Origin: Neomonachus schauinslandi
Taxonomy: Eukaryota > Chordata > Mammalia > Carnivora > Phocidae
Assembly: GCF_002201575.2 (NCBI RefSeq)
Contig: NC_058408.1
Span: 58,335,399 to 58,399,398, forward strand
Reading direction: 5' to 3'
DNA: 64,000 nucleotides
In this document: piece after piece, positions 43,518 to 55,230 of the stretch
How the letters are laid out: each line of letters begins with the position of its first letter
Position numbering within the stretch: the stretch's first letter is position 1
The notes under the pieces: generated by a model
The model's input: the letters and a program-made list of their open reading frames with translations, nothing else
Database searches by the model: none
Told to the model about the DNA's origin: nothing
Translations under genes and position numbers: made by a program

Positions 43518-46500
43518 GTGAGCCGGAGGCCGCAGGGCCAGCCTTCCGACTGTCGCCGAAATTCTGCCGGGGAAGGAGGGCGGGGCAGCTCGAGGGAAGA
43601 ATTTGCGCGCGGCCCTGAGCCCTGCCTCGTACCTCCCGCGCCTGCTTTGCAGCATTCCAACTGTTGGGCAACTAAAGGCGGGAATTGCCCGCCCGCCCGC
43701 CGCTGGGGTGAATTCTTTGGCAGCACCTGCCGAGGGGACTTCGCACCCTTGAGTCGTCCTGGGGCACCGTGGCGCTATTAAAAGTCTTACAGGGCGTACC
43801 CTTCCTTCTGAATTAAGAATTTTCTTTTCAGCAGCAAGAAGCTAATACACTACATCGTGAGTGTTTAAGGCAGCCTTGAGGCCCCCGGTGCACATTACCT
43901 TCCCTGGTTAGGAGCAGAACTGATGTGAGGTCTATGTGGTCACCCTTTGCCCGGCTTTTGTGGCGGGGCCAGGCTTAGAACCCTCTGGTGGATCCGTGCT
44001 GTCCCAAGGGGTGTCACAACTCTACAGCGTGAGGGGGCTAGAGCCATACAGAGTCCGGGAATGGGCTGCGGATGAAGAACTTGAAGCTTAGACAGGTTGA
44101 GTGACTTGCCCAAAGCCAGTAGCCCAACTGTGCCAGGTCTACCTTCAAAATACAGGTCACAGAATGGTGGCACATGACCTGAATATGTCCCACAGACCAG
44201 TTTTCTTTGGTCCACACAGAGTTCTGTTTGGTTTTATAATAAATTTGAATTACAGTAGTCGCCGCCCCCCCCCCCCCCCCCCGCCCTCCCGTCCATCCGT
44301 GGTTTCACTTTGTGGTTTCATCTACCTGAAGTCAACTGTATTTAAGAAGCACAGGATTCTCCTTCTGAGATATTGTCAGATAATTGTAGCCTAGCTCCAG
44401 GTCACAAAGCCTACCCCCTTCACCTAGTTCCCTAGGCATTTGATCATCTCTCAGCATTATCATTAGATGAGTGAGTACAGGACAATAAGATATTTTGAGA
44501 GAGAGTGAGCATATTCGCCTTTTATTACAGTATATTGTTATAATTGTCCTATTTTATTACTAGTTATTGTTGCCAATCTCTTACTATGATGGATTTATAA
44601 ATTAAACGTTATCACAGGTGTGTGTGTATAGGAAAAGCATAGTCTATATAAGGTTTCAGCCATCTACAGAGGGTCTTGGATTATATTCCTTGTGAGTGGG
44701 GAGGGAGGGGCTAGGGTAGTTACCAACATTCGAAAATTGAGATTTCAATTACAAATCTAAGGTGTTTTTTTTTTTTTTAGATTTTATTTATTTGACAGAG
44801 ACACAGTGAGAGAGGGAACACAAGCAGGGGGAGTGGGAGAGGGAGAAGCAGGCTTCCCGCCGAGTAGGGAGCCCAGTGCAGGGCTCGATCCCAGGACACG
44901 GATCGTGACCTGAGCCGAAGGCAGACACTTAATGACTGAGCCATCCAGGAGCCCCACAAATCTAAGTTTTTAGTTTCTTGGAAGATCTGTGCCCCTGGGG
45001 ACCTGAATTCTGTGAATAAAAAACAGAAACTGCTGCTCTTTTTAAGATACACACACCTCCATTCACCCCTTCCTTATTCCCAGGCCACCCCACTCTCAGG
45101 CATTTGCCCAAAGCAAGCTCATTCCACTCAGTCAGCGATGCTCAACCCTGGCTACAAACACAGTCATCTGGGAAGACTTTTAAAAATACGGTACCTGGGT
45201 ATTTTATTAAAAACACATTTTATTTAAAAAAAAAAAAAACAACACACAACTCCCCAATCCCTCCCTGATGCTTCTAAAGAGGGAGGGGGATTGAGAACCA
45301 GTGCTATCCGTAATTATATTTAAAGTCTCGCTGATATGGTCATCTGCTTTGTAGGAAGGAGGAAAACTAAGACTCAGAGGGGACTCCCCTGTGCCCAGCC
45401 ACTAAAGGCTGCCAGGGAGAACTCCAGCCCAGGTCTTTGACCTGTCTAGAGAGACGGTGTAAGGAACCTCTCCTGGATTTCAGGTTTCTGTGATGGCAGT
45501 GAAAAGGTGTGGCCATGTCAGAATTAGTCTGACTCTGATTCCGTCAGTTAACCAGTCAGGTTGGTTTCTACCTCCTCCTTCTGACCTCTGTCTTCCCCCT
45601 GTCACCCTACCCGCCAGATTTACATGAACAAAATACCACACAGCATTGCCCTCTGCCCAGAAACCTTTAACAGCATCTGGCTGCTTAGAGCTGCGTAAGA
45701 TTCACTTGGGATGTTTGTTAAAAGTACAAATAGCAGGGCTGGGAACGGAGCCCAGAAACCAGCATTTTAACAAGTTCTCCATGCAGGTGGTTCTTGGAAA
45801 GCACAGATTCTAGCCTGCAGAGCACAATCTTGACTCCTTAGCTTGGAGTTGGGCCACCCTCACTCCCCCACCCCCACCACCTCTCCCACATCCCCCCCAC
45901 ACACCCCAAAACCTCTCTTTCAAGCAGATTGGGTTTCTCATAACTCATAATCATGTGCCACATCTCCCCAGTTCTGTTTTTGAAATTCCCGTTACCTTTA
46001 GTACATCATCCCACTTCTGTCCTGATTTTGAATATTTTATAAGGCTCTCTATAGTGTCCATATTACTCCAGGCTATGTTGACATCTCCGTATACTAAACT
46101 TCAAATACACTTCACTGTACCATCCACTTGACGATTAGTTATATACTGTCTTCTGATCTCTTCTGGGTCATCTTGCATTTATTTAAGTTTTGTTTATGTC
46201 TGACTTTTCAACCAGATTATAAAGTCACAGAGAAAGGCGAACCCCCCCCCCCTTTTCTCGTCTCCTCTGGCCTCTTGCCTAAGAGTGTACAGACAGTGAA
46301 TGGCTAAATGATTTCAAGGAGCTCTCTTTATACTCATTGTTTTGATAGGTCACCATGAGATGGCAGAATTTCCCCCACAAGCCACTTGGAGTTTAAAGCA
46401 CTAAATGCAACGTTTGAATTTTGCTGTGATCTCTCAACAGTGCCTTTCATGAAGCTGATTTCTGAATAAGAAGGAAGAATTTTGCTTACTTTACTTTACA

Positions 46501-49500
46501 TGCTGACACTTCTCTTATTGCTAAAACAGGAATGAACAACTTCTCCAATTTTGAAATCACAAGACAATTTCTGCTAGCATAAGATAACCAAAAAACATGA
46601 TTCAGCAACTTTCTTGCTTAAATTGTACGATTAGCTAGGTGAACAACTGTGTATTTTTACGCACTAGTTTCATATTAGAGTCTAAGCCCTTAGATCTTTC
46701 AGTGAAGGCTCTAGACCAGCCTTGTATTTGGGCAATACTGTAATAGTCATTTTTCTGGTGAATATGAAACAGATTAAGAGTTTAAGAAAAAAGAGTGAAT
46801 CAGTTAATCTTAACTATGGAACCTTAGCCCCTGCTTTTTCGGAGGAAAGGTCAAGATCAAACTCTACCCAACTAGTAATTTTCTCAAGTGGTAGGTGGTA
46901 TTTTACAATTCATTGTTTCCTGGAAGAACGCTCAGCTCTAGGGACAGTGTGTATGTGATTTATGAGGTTTATTACCTCTCCAGAGACAGTATCTCACGTG
47001 TGGGGATCTTTATTTTCTCTGTACAGGAGAATCCACATGCTACGCTGACCATGTCTTTGGCACAGACTAACTTCTGCAGGAAGCAGGGATTTGATCCCCA
47101 AAGTCCCCTCTGTGCTCACATAATACTGTCAGGAACTGTTACCAAGGTGAGTAGTTAACAAGAACAGAGACGGGCTTTAGAAGAGCATCATCTATTAACA
47201 ATGAAAGAAAAGACAACTTTTTTTTTTTTTAAGATTTTATTTATTTATTTGGGAGAGAGAGAGCACAAGCAGGGGGAGCGACAGGCAGAGGGAGAGGGAG
47301 AAGCAGGCTCCCCTCTGAGCAGAGAGCCTGCTGCGGGACTCGATCCCAGGACCCTGAGATTATGGCCTGAGCCGAAGGCAGACGCTTAACTGACTGAGCC
47401 ACCCAGGCGCCCCAAGAAGAGATACCTTAAGAATAAAATGAAAATGATTTATGATTGAGATACAGAGTGAGAATATATTCTAATCTGTACTTTCATGAAA
47501 ACTAAAGGCTTAAATCGGTTGACTTCGTATAGGTGTTTGATAAGATATTTATGCCGAAAATGAATGAGTTTTTGAAGCTGAACAGATGTAACAGCTGCTC
47601 AGCTCCTCTGTAAGGAACATCTGTTCAACCAAAGCCCTCTGCCGTTGGCCGTGTTGTGCACTGCACAGTGTTTCCCCTGTGTGGGCTCCTTGTCTCCATA
47701 TTTTAACAATGGCTTAGGGCCGAGAGCAGACCACGGAAGCTGAAAGAGGGGTGCCAGATGTGAATTTAGACAGTGGGGTGAACGCTGCAAGGCAGAGGGC
47801 AAGGTGTCCGAGCACTGATCTGATGGCCTTGCCAGCAGATGTGCTTCTTGACCCTGTCGATCATGATTACCTCAGACAAGTTTGATTAATGGTCTGGAAG
47901 TTCTGTGTGGACGCATCTCTGTGGCTGCATTTCACGAGCAGGAGAAGGGGGGAGGGGCGGCAAATGCTCTTGAGTTCCACTGTGCTTCTTCCCGAGACCT
48001 TTATCCTCTGGGGATTTGCATCTCCATGTTGAACACATGCTTGTTACGGGATACGTGTGCCGATGTGACACGGCATGAGCATCCTAGCATGTTATCATGG
48101 GTCCTGTGCCGGCTACTCTGATAGCTCGGAATGACTGTCGGGCAATGGAAGTCGATATATGTGTACCACCAGCATCTGAATTCTCGGGTGTTTTCCGCTT
48201 TTCTGCATGCTTCCGTCGTTTCCTCTTGATTCCTTAAGTTTAAGATCAGTAACTAAATAGACCCTTCAGGATTTGTAGAATGCTAGAACCCCACATCCTT
48301 AGCAGGTGAGAACACAGGGTGTGGTTGCTAGGAGTCGTTTACGTCACATATGCCCTTCAGGTGAACCAAACGGAAATGGGTTTTGCCAAGCATTCCCTGT
48401 TTGTCCGGCATCCTGAGATGAAAACCTGGCCGTCCAGCCATAATTGGTTCTTTGCCAAGTTGAACATAACCAACATCTGGGTCCTGGACTACTTTGGTGG
48501 ACCAAAAATAGTGACACCTGAAGAATATTATAATGTCACATTTCAGTAAGTATTTACACATCTTTCTTCTTTCTAATACTGCAACTTTGATTAGCAGTCC
48601 TCGATCTTTTAAAGCAAGGGAGGGTCTTAACCATTTCATGTACCATGAACCGACCCTTTTAGCAAGCTGGTAAAGCCTATGACTTCCCCTCAGAATAATA
48701 TTTTAGGTGTATAAAATACATATGAAATACAACGGAAACAACTCTATTGAAATACATTTATAAAAAATATTTTTTAAATGTGTGGTGTAATAATATGTTG
48801 ACTTTTTAATGAACACATTATAAGATTTAATAGTGAGTCTGTAACATTACTGTACTTTCTGAGTAGTGAGCACTGAACATTTTGTGGCATTTGTGACAAC
48901 TCTAACGTGATGTGAGTATCTGTGATTTCTTTATTTCTGTTGGTGACAGTCACAGATATGCTATCACCACTCGGGTTTGTTGCCTACATGCATCATTGAA
49001 GGAAATGATACATTTTAGTTAGAGCTTAATGAAAATGAAAACGTCTATTTTCCATCCAAGTTCACAAGCCCCCAAGCTCTGTCTACAGGCTTGAACTAAG
49101 GCGATGCTCTGGGGCCCTGGCTGACCCTTGATGGCCTTTTCCCATGAGAATGAGACTTGGGTACTTCTGGACTGTGAATGGTCCACATCTGAGTCTGTGT
49201 GCGCGGCCCCGTGCCCATCAGCCCCAGTGCTGTGAGTGCTGGGGGGCCGTGTGGGGCACCCACCAGCAAGTGGACACTTGGGGCGGGGGGAGGTTGACAG
49301 CCGAGGGCACCCAGGAGAGAACGAAGAAGAAAATAGCCTGAAGATGGGAAAAGGACAGGAAAGAAGGGTGTGATCAGATCCTTTGACATTAGGTCAGGGT
49401 TCCAATGAAGGAACACAGAAGTCTGGGCTTTTCCCTGGGGACAAGGTCGGTGGCCTAGCTGCCGTCCTCCAGGCCACCTCCAGTGGGAGGTGAGCGTTTG

Positions 49501-51179
49501 CTGCTGGCTCGGCGCCGTGCTGACTGCCTTACACACTGAATTCTCCCTGCAAGACGCTAGGGCATGTTTCTCTTCGGCTGTAAGATGGAGAGCCGATGCC
49601 AACGCACAGAAAAGGAAGAAACTTGCCTGAAGTCTGAAGCCAGTACGTGTTGGTGCTGGGATCGAGACGTCGGCATTCTAGCTCTGGGTCGGTCTAGAGT
49701 CTCCCCCCTCTAGCAAGGTGGGGACCTTGCTTCTAACCATGATGATAGCCTGTTTCTCGGGTGACCTGTCCGCTAGCTGGCCGGGCTCCTAAACCTGGGT
49801 CAGTCACGTGAGGCACTTGTACTTGTGACGACTGATGGCGCTTTGCAGAGATCCGGGTGGTGAGGCTAAGTTAGGCCTGTAGACTGTAGCTCACTTGGGG
49901 GCTTATATTCTCAGCCTTTCTTCATTCCACATAGTTCCACACTGAACTCTTGACGTCCCATCACCATTGTCAAGTTCTTCACAGCAAAGCTCAGGTCTTA
50001 TTTATTTATTTATTTGTCTGTTTAATCCCAAACAGGGCCTAGGACAGTGCATGGCTCAGAGCAGGTGCTTAGTAAATACTGGCTATTTGTCAGGCTGATA
50101 ACTTGAGACAAAGGTTCTCAGCTTCTTTGTTTGAATGAGGAACCCAGCAGTCGTGGCGTTTCTTTTGCTTCTGAGCACACAGCAGAAGAGGCTCAGGCCA
50201 GTGATTCTCTCCTGGACTGACAAAGCCACCTTCCTTTATAGGAATACGGAGCCAACAGTTACAACATTATGACCTGGCAATGAATTATCCAGGAGGATGG
50301 CCCGCGATACAAGGTTAAAGTTCACTTTTACAGGATGTGACAATCTCTGAAATACAGTTATTTTTGTATAAATAACATGCCCAAGGGCAATGCTTGCTTT
50401 AATAACAAAAATGTGCTTGCCTATAAGTCTCCATGTTGAATAAGTGAGTAAAATAGATAAATTTGAGGTTCCCATTTTATTATGCAGACTTGTGAGCCTT
50501 TTCCTGCAGCTCAGAGATAAGAGGGAGCATTTCCCTGTCCTTTTGAGAGGAGGACAAAAGTCTAGACCAGGGTGTGACCCCTTCTGAGGCAGCACACCAG
50601 AATCCTAGGGAGAGGCAGTCTTTTTTTTTTAAAGATTTTATTTATTTATTTGACAGAGAGAGACACAGAGAGAGCAGGAACACAAGCAGGGGGAGTGGGA
50701 GAGGGAGAAGCAGGGAGCCCGATGCAGGGCTCGATCCCAGGACCCTGGGATTATGACCCGAGCCGAAGGCAGATGCTTGACGACTGAGCCACCCAGGCGC
50801 CCCGGAGAGGCAATCTTAAAGCTGACCTTTCAGAACTCATCTGACTATTGTCCGTTTCAGACAAGTTGCACTGGTCATCAGCTCTGCGTCCCAGAGGCCT
50901 CTACCAGAGCGTGTGGGCATCATACTCACAGGGGAGGGGTGCTGGCTAAAATGAAGTCTCCAAGGCCGGACCCTAAACCTGTTGCTACCAGAATTCAGGA
51001 ATGTGCACAAACTCAGGCAATTCTTCAGTATACTCTGAAGTGGCTGAAATTCACTCAGAATCCTAAACTTCTGGATCAGGAGCTGCTTGAATCATTCCCT
51101 AGAATGATGACCTTGTAAGATTTGTCAACTCTGTTTAATGAAATAATTCTTCTTCCTCTCTCTTCCCCTCTCTAGGTGA
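43164..51179 (+). CDS. CREG1: CREG1, cellular repressor of E1A-stimulated genes 1
   Basis: Four coding segments (43164-43517, 47027-47146, 48361-48545, 51176-51179) join to 220 codons plus stop, the length known for human CREG1. The product is a secreted and lysosomal glycoprotein linked to mannose-6-phosphate/IGF2 receptor binding, cell differentiation and lysosome function. It has the split beta-barrel fold of FMN oxidoreductases but is not thought to use FMN. Residues 1-31 form a signal peptide (ALLAALLAPALVALLV core, then ARG). N-glycosylation sites NQT (160), NIT (193) and NVT (216) sit where the human ones do. Exon 2 contains ENPHATLTMSLAQTNF and exon 3 ends EEYYNVTFQ. The start at 43164 (G at -3, G at +4) gives the signal peptide; the frame is open upstream to an ATG at 42990, but that start would bury the signal sequence. 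Residue 66 is Cys (THVCDW), which I recall as Ser in human. No frameshift or premature stop is seen. Confidence 0.97.
44761..44955 (-). mobile_element. CAN-SINE in CREG1 intron 1
   Basis: Antisense to CREG1. Ends 'ctgagccatccaggagcccc'. Target duplication ACAAATCTAA at 44751-44760 and 44956-44965. Confidence 0.95.
45130..45305 (+). mobile_element. MER5-like hAT remnant
   Basis: Ends are inverted: 'atgctcaaccctggctacaa' at the left and 'gggattgagaaccagtgct' at the right. The middle holds an A-rich insertion (about 45205-45245). Confidence 0.6.
45690..45835 (+). mobile_element. MER5-like hAT remnant
   Basis: Reads 'agattcacttgggatgtttg', 'ttaaaagtacaaatagcagg', 'accagcattttaacaagttc' and 'tccatgcaggtggttcttgg', typical of MER5A. 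Confidence 0.7.
47027..47146 (+). CDS. CREG1: CREG1 exon 2
   Basis: Forty codons, ENPHATLTMSLAQTNFCRKQ to HIILSGTVTK. Acceptor TCTCTGTACAG|GAG and donor ACCAAG|GTGAGT, phase 0 on both sides, so skipping it would keep the frame. Contains the two cysteines (residues 135 and 147) shared with human CREG1. Confidence 0.97.
47147..48360 (+). other. CREG1: CREG1 intron 2
   Basis: 1.2-kb GT...AG intron with one antisense SINE close to its donor. The rest is unrecognised; the open frames at 47599-48121 overlap each other on opposite strands and match nothing. Confidence 0.9.
47218..47413 (-). mobile_element. CAN-SINE in CREG1 intron 2
   Basis: Antisense SINE starting 71 bases after the exon 2 donor. 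Its T-run (47218-47230) followed by AAG resembles a splice acceptor. Ends 'ctgagccacccaggcgcccc'. No clear target duplication. Confidence 0.94.
48361..48545 (+). CDS. CREG1: CREG1 exon 3
   Basis: Codes VNQTEMGFAKHSLFVRHPEM to YYNVTF plus the first two bases (CA) of the last codon. Acceptor GCCCTTCAG|GTG and donor TTTCA|GTAAGT. Contains the conserved WPSSHNWFFAKLNITNIWVL stretch and all three N-glycosylation sites. Reading on into the intron gives CAG then TAA. Confidence 0.97.
48546..51175 (+). other. CREG1: CREG1 intron 3
   Basis: 2.6-kb GT...AG intron. Contents: a MIR-like part (about 49490-49700, minus), an L2 tail (about 49930-50090, plus) and a SINE (50623-50803). The 168-codon antisense frame at 49096-49602 is judged chance. 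Confidence 0.9.
50623..50803 (-). mobile_element. CAN-SINE in CREG1 intron 3
   Basis: Antisense subtype-2 SINE, slightly shortened body. Target duplication GGAGAGGCAGTCTT / GGAGAGGCAATCTT at 50609-50622 and 50804-50817. Confidence 0.96.
51176..51179 (+). CDS. CREG1: CREG1 exon 4 coding end
   Basis: Acceptor TCCCCTCTCTAG|GTGAAGCAG. The first base G completes the glutamine codon (CA+G) and TGA (51177-51179) is the stop, giving residue 220 as in human. The rest of the exon is 3' UTR. Confidence 0.93.
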
Positions 51180-52460
51180 AGCAGAATATGGCATCTTTAA
51201 CACCACCCTGGAGGCTGCTTAGGTTGGCTCATGCAGACCCGAAGGGCTTAATATCTCTCTGTAGAATATTTCCCAGATCGGCTTGTTGGCTTTGCTTGCT
51301 TGCTTGTTTACAAAATAGAGTCGCACTATTCCTGGATTTCTTGGAAGATTTGGTTGCTAGAATTTTTTTTTTTTTCCTCCAAATTTGAAGCCATTTTCAT
51401 AGAGGGATATCTTTCATTATGATCAAGGAAGTTTTGCTCCATCCGTTCCAAATAGTTTTCCAATGGTGCTCCTTGAAGAGGAGCCAGATTTAGATGTAAG
51501 AACATGGGTCCTTACCTCCTGGAAGCCACCGTGCTGGGGGAGGGCCTCGGTCCCCCCCGCGCCTGTGCCCAAGCTGCCCGAGCCTGGCGGCGGGGCTGGC
51601 CCATGTGCCCGCGCACCTGCACATGCGTGGTTGTGCCAGACCGTGGTGAGATGCTCATGGCACGTCCTCCTCGTGGTCCATTCCTGCCTGACGGTCCCAG
51701 GGAGTTGTTGATCCAACGTAGGGCAAAACTATTTCTTATAAAGAACTTTTTTTTTTTTCACTTTTCAAATCTAAAGTGATGATTACCTGGAACAGAAGAA
51801 GTTCATAAACCTTTCCTGAATTTGATTTCCCCGTCAAAGTGGACAGAACGCTGTATAATCTGTGTCCTGCACTCAAAACACACCGACATACATGTACACA
51901 TTATTTTATTTTATGTTTTGCCTCCAAATGGGCTTGCAAAACAAAAAAGGATGCAGGGAATTTTGTGTAAGTCGTTTCTGGTGTTCTTTCGTAAGTAAAG
52001 TTTACCGGACATAGACCAGCATAAGCCCGGCCCCAAACCCGCTGCCCCCAGCCGTCTCTGTAGCTTTCTAAATAATGCTGCTCTCAGCAGTGGCCTCAGC
52101 TACTCTAAGTCTTTAAATGGCTCCCGTGCTGTTACTACCTAATTCAGGTCATGAGGGAGAAGGTAACATTTAAAAAAAATCACATTTCTTCGGAAAAGAA
52201 GAAAAGTTTGGTTTTATTATCTATATACATGATTTCAGAAGATGGTGGAAGATCCCTCGTGAAGAGGGGTGTCAGGAACCAAGCTGCCGAATCCTTAAAT
52301 GGCTAAGAAAGGAAGATGAATACGAGTTGTTATGTTTTAAAATTACAAAATTAACTTACCTAAAATCCAGCAAACAGCTGCTGTCTAAGAAACACGATTT
52401 ATATTGAATTTGGTAAAATAGGTTTTTCACTCAAAATAATTAAAAGCATTATTTTCATGA
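51180..52460 (+). other. CREG1: CREG1 3' UTR (probable)
   Basis: Continuation of exon 4 to a probable cleavage site shortly after the ATTAAA at 52439. No earlier AATAAA or ATTAAA was found by eye between 51180 and 52438. The open frames at 51423-51779 (both strands, GC-rich) fall inside the UTR. The length of about 1.3 kb is in line with the human UTR as I remember it. Confidence 0.7.
52439..52444 (+). terminator. CREG1: Probable CREG1 poly(A) signal ATTAAA
   Basis: ATTAAA is the common variant of the poly(A) signal. It is followed by GAAATGTGTTGG and then a T-run supplied by a SINE, which would serve as the GU/U-rich downstream element. Confidence 0.6.
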
Positions 52461-52474
52461 AATGTGTTGGATTT

Positions 52475-52675
52475 CTTTTTTTTTTTTTAAGATTTATTTA
52501 TTTATTTGAGAGAGAGAGAATGAGAGAGAGAGAGTACATGAGAGGGGGGAGGGTTAGAGGGAGAAGCAGGCTCCTCGCCAAGCAGGGACCCCGATGTGGG
52601 ACTCGATCCAGGGACTCCAGGATCATGACCTGAGCCGAAGGCAGTCGCTCAACCAACTGAGCCACCCAGGCGCCC
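52475..52675 (-). mobile_element. CAN-SINE at the end of CREG1
   Basis: Reversed subtype-1 SINE starting about 30 bases after the ATTAAA. Target duplication TGGATTT at 52468-52474 and 52676-52682. Confidence 0.95.
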
Positions 52676-52682
52676 TGGATTT

Positions 52683-54219
52683 ATTTTCTTAAACATAGAT
52701 GTTAATATTTATTACACTTTCATTGCCCGCTGTCAAAACCCTTTTGCATTTTTATTTTAGCATGCTGTTAAATCAACCACTGGCTGGCTTCCTTTAGGGC
52801 CCCGGGTGCCGAGGTACCTTGTGAAAAAATGAGATTGAGGGTGTGTATCTGTTTTTCTCCCTTTACTCACTGATTGTGAGTTTTATCTTCATCATTTGAT
52901 ACCATATCAAAACATATCTATATTCAGGTAGGATCCAGTTATCATTTGGAAAGTCAGCTACTTTTTCGTAGCAGGTGCTGGGGATTTGTTCGCAGTTGAA
53001 TGAGATTATGCCTCTGTTATGTTCTGACTGGCCACCAGAGAGCGCCGTAGACCACTTTTTATGGAGATGCTGGTGTCTCGTCCTCGGGGCTGCTCAAGTC
53101 CCTAAGAATGACACGGTGGGCCAGGTTAGCGGTAGATGGCCTTGATGAGATGACACTGGGTAAAGGCAGCCCAGGAGGGGCAAGAGGAAATCCAGAGGCC
53201 CGGTCTCATGCTGCTGCTGCTAGTCTTCCCCGGATTTACCGCTTCCTCCATGTCATTTCCTTCAGGGCCACTTGTACCCCACCTGTGGCAAAAGACCGAC
53301 AGAGCCCTAGCCTTTCCCAGATGGGGGATGAGTGTCTGGCTTTGGCACAGAGAACAAGGCAGGCCCTGATCAAGAAAAAAGAATGAAAAATAGAAAGGGA
53401 GAGCCTGAAACTACTGAGCCCAGATGACTGTGTTGGCGGATATTTTATTGGCTTTGGGTCTGTGCTTAGCAGGTCAAGGCTGTTTGTCTTTACCAGGCCA
53501 TTGCCAATAATTAGCGTTTTTATTCTGTCTTCTAGTTCAAGTTCAGATTCCTTGGAGGCATGGAGTGGGTGGAGAAAAATCCTTTGTGAAACGAGGCAGG
53601 GTTCAATGAAATCAATGCATAAATAACCGGACCTGAGGTTGTTAATGTCACATTTCCCTTCTTAGTGATATTCAGACTGAAGGTCACAAAGTAATGGAAG
53701 AGCAGAGCCTGCTTTCCTATCATGGGGCATGTTTTCAGTTTTAGTAATGAAAAAAATTAGCATTCTACTGTTGTGCAAAGCTGGTAGGTCCATATTTTTT
53801 AGAGGAATTCCAAACTGTCACGTCAGAGCCAAAAGCTCTAAAATATTCATCTGAGAAGACCATTATAGCTTAAGTCCTTTTGGAATCAAAGGAGGTATAT
53901 AAGTCAACCAACAAAACTTTTATCTTTTTCTTAGTTTTTTCCTTAGTATTTATTGTAAGATATGTATCTGTATGGACAATTTTTTAAAGTTTAACAATCC
54001 ATAATCTCACCAGTCAGGATGGCTGCTAATATTTTGATGTGTTGGCTTCCAATTTTTGCGTCCATGAAATTTTTCAGTCGAATCAAGATCAGGCTGTATA
54101 TGGATCGTGTATCACACTTCTTTCACTTAATCGTAGGCTTGTTATGTTCCCAGAAACCACTCTTGAGGATGACTTAGACTGGCTGCAGAATATTTCATCA
54201 GATCCGTCTCCTCCGGCTC
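52683..54219. other. 1.5-kb intergenic block, nothing recognised
   Basis: No exon or named repeat is clear. CD247 is expected further downstream from human gene order, but no part of it is seen here. Confidence 0.4.
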
Positions 54220-54560
54220 CGCAATAATGGTCTGTATTAGTGCTCAGTTGTTAGTGACAGGAAGCCCCGTCAAAGTAGTTTAAGCAAAAAGAGGAGTTCA
54301 TTGATCTTAAAATATTCCTTTAGCGCTGTCTTCATCTCCTGGCTCCTTTTTCCACCGTGTTGGTTTTAATTGCAGCCAATTTAATCTTTAGAGCAAAGCG
54401 GGCCCATCTTTCCCGGCGAGAGGGCCATTCCGGAATAATCGCTGTGTCCGGGAACGGGCCGCCCTCATTGGCTGAGCTGGGTCATGTATCCTTCCCTGCG
54501 GCTGGGGGTTCAGCTCCGCGCCCCTCGGAACCACAGGAGCTGGGAGAACTCTGAAGCAGG
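54220..54560 (-). mobile_element. Degraded LTR-type repeat (possibly ERVL)
   Basis: Resembles the same broad class as 58900-59180: 'ttgttagtgacaggaagccc', 'agtagtttaagcaaaaag', 'tggctgagctgggtcatg'. Tentative. Confidence 0.4.
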
Positions 54561-55213
54561 GCTTCTGAAAGAAAAGGAAAAGTTAGGCTAACTAAAGGAA
54601 CACGGGACAGACAAAAGCTAAGTGCTGTTTTCACTCTCTCCAGTTTTTGTACATTTAAGTGACTTCCAGTTCCTCCTTGCTCTAAGAGAAAGCTCTTTAT
54701 GCATAGAGCATATTCCATATCTCTGGTTATTTCCTTCAATTCCCAGCAGTGGAGTTAGCGAGCCAAAAGCTGTCAGTACTTGTTCCGAATGGCTCCTAAG
54801 AGTTTATGTCAATTAGTCCTGCAAATAGCATAGGATAGTTCACACCCAGGGCACTGAATTTAACAGGTAAAAATAGAATTGTTTTATTTTAACTGACAAC
54901 TCTTAGGTCACTGGTAACATTGGACATTTAAAAAACTCAAATAGTAGCTGCTTTTCTTTCCTTTGCTTCAAATATCAATTGGCTACCCATAGGTTGAGTT
55001 TTCTCAAAAATAAAAGTTATGATTGTCATAGGACTTAATTTTACAAAGTAAGCTCATACACCGTGATTTATCTCATCCTCGCAACAAGCCCAAGAGGTAG
55101 ATGGGACACACATTATTTTCCTTCCTTCAGGGAAGGAATTGGGAGTCTCCAGATGGTTAGTGTGGGGGCGTTCATACTGTCACATGTCAGACTGGGTCCT
55201 TTAATCTAGCTCT
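54561..55213. other. Intergenic, nothing recognised
   Basis: AT-rich; no family assigned except a faint MIR-like stretch (about 55070-55160, 'cctcgcaacaagcccaagag'). Confidence 0.4.
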
Positions 55214-55230
55214 AAGAATCCAGTGACCCC

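Larger units (their letters stand above)
43518..47026 (+). other. CREG1: CREG1 intron 1
   Basis: 3.5-kb intron, GT...AG. Contents: a MIR remnant (about 44060-44160, minus), a C-run of 18 or more at about 44264-44282, a SINE (44761-44955), MER5-like remnants (about 45130-45305 and 45690-45830), a MIR-like part (about 45350-45440, minus) and a C-run at about 46243-46252. The remainder is unrecognised. Confidence 0.9.

Noticed and set aside
42933..43655. 240-codon minus-strand open frame across CREG1 exon 1
   Set aside because: It is the antisense of a very GC-rich coding exon and continues into a SINE tail; its composition is Arg/Ala/Gly/Pro-rich with no family.
49096..49602. 168-codon minus-strand open frame in CREG1 intron 3
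   Set aside because: Matches no known family, overlaps a MIR-like remnant at its end and lies within an intron.
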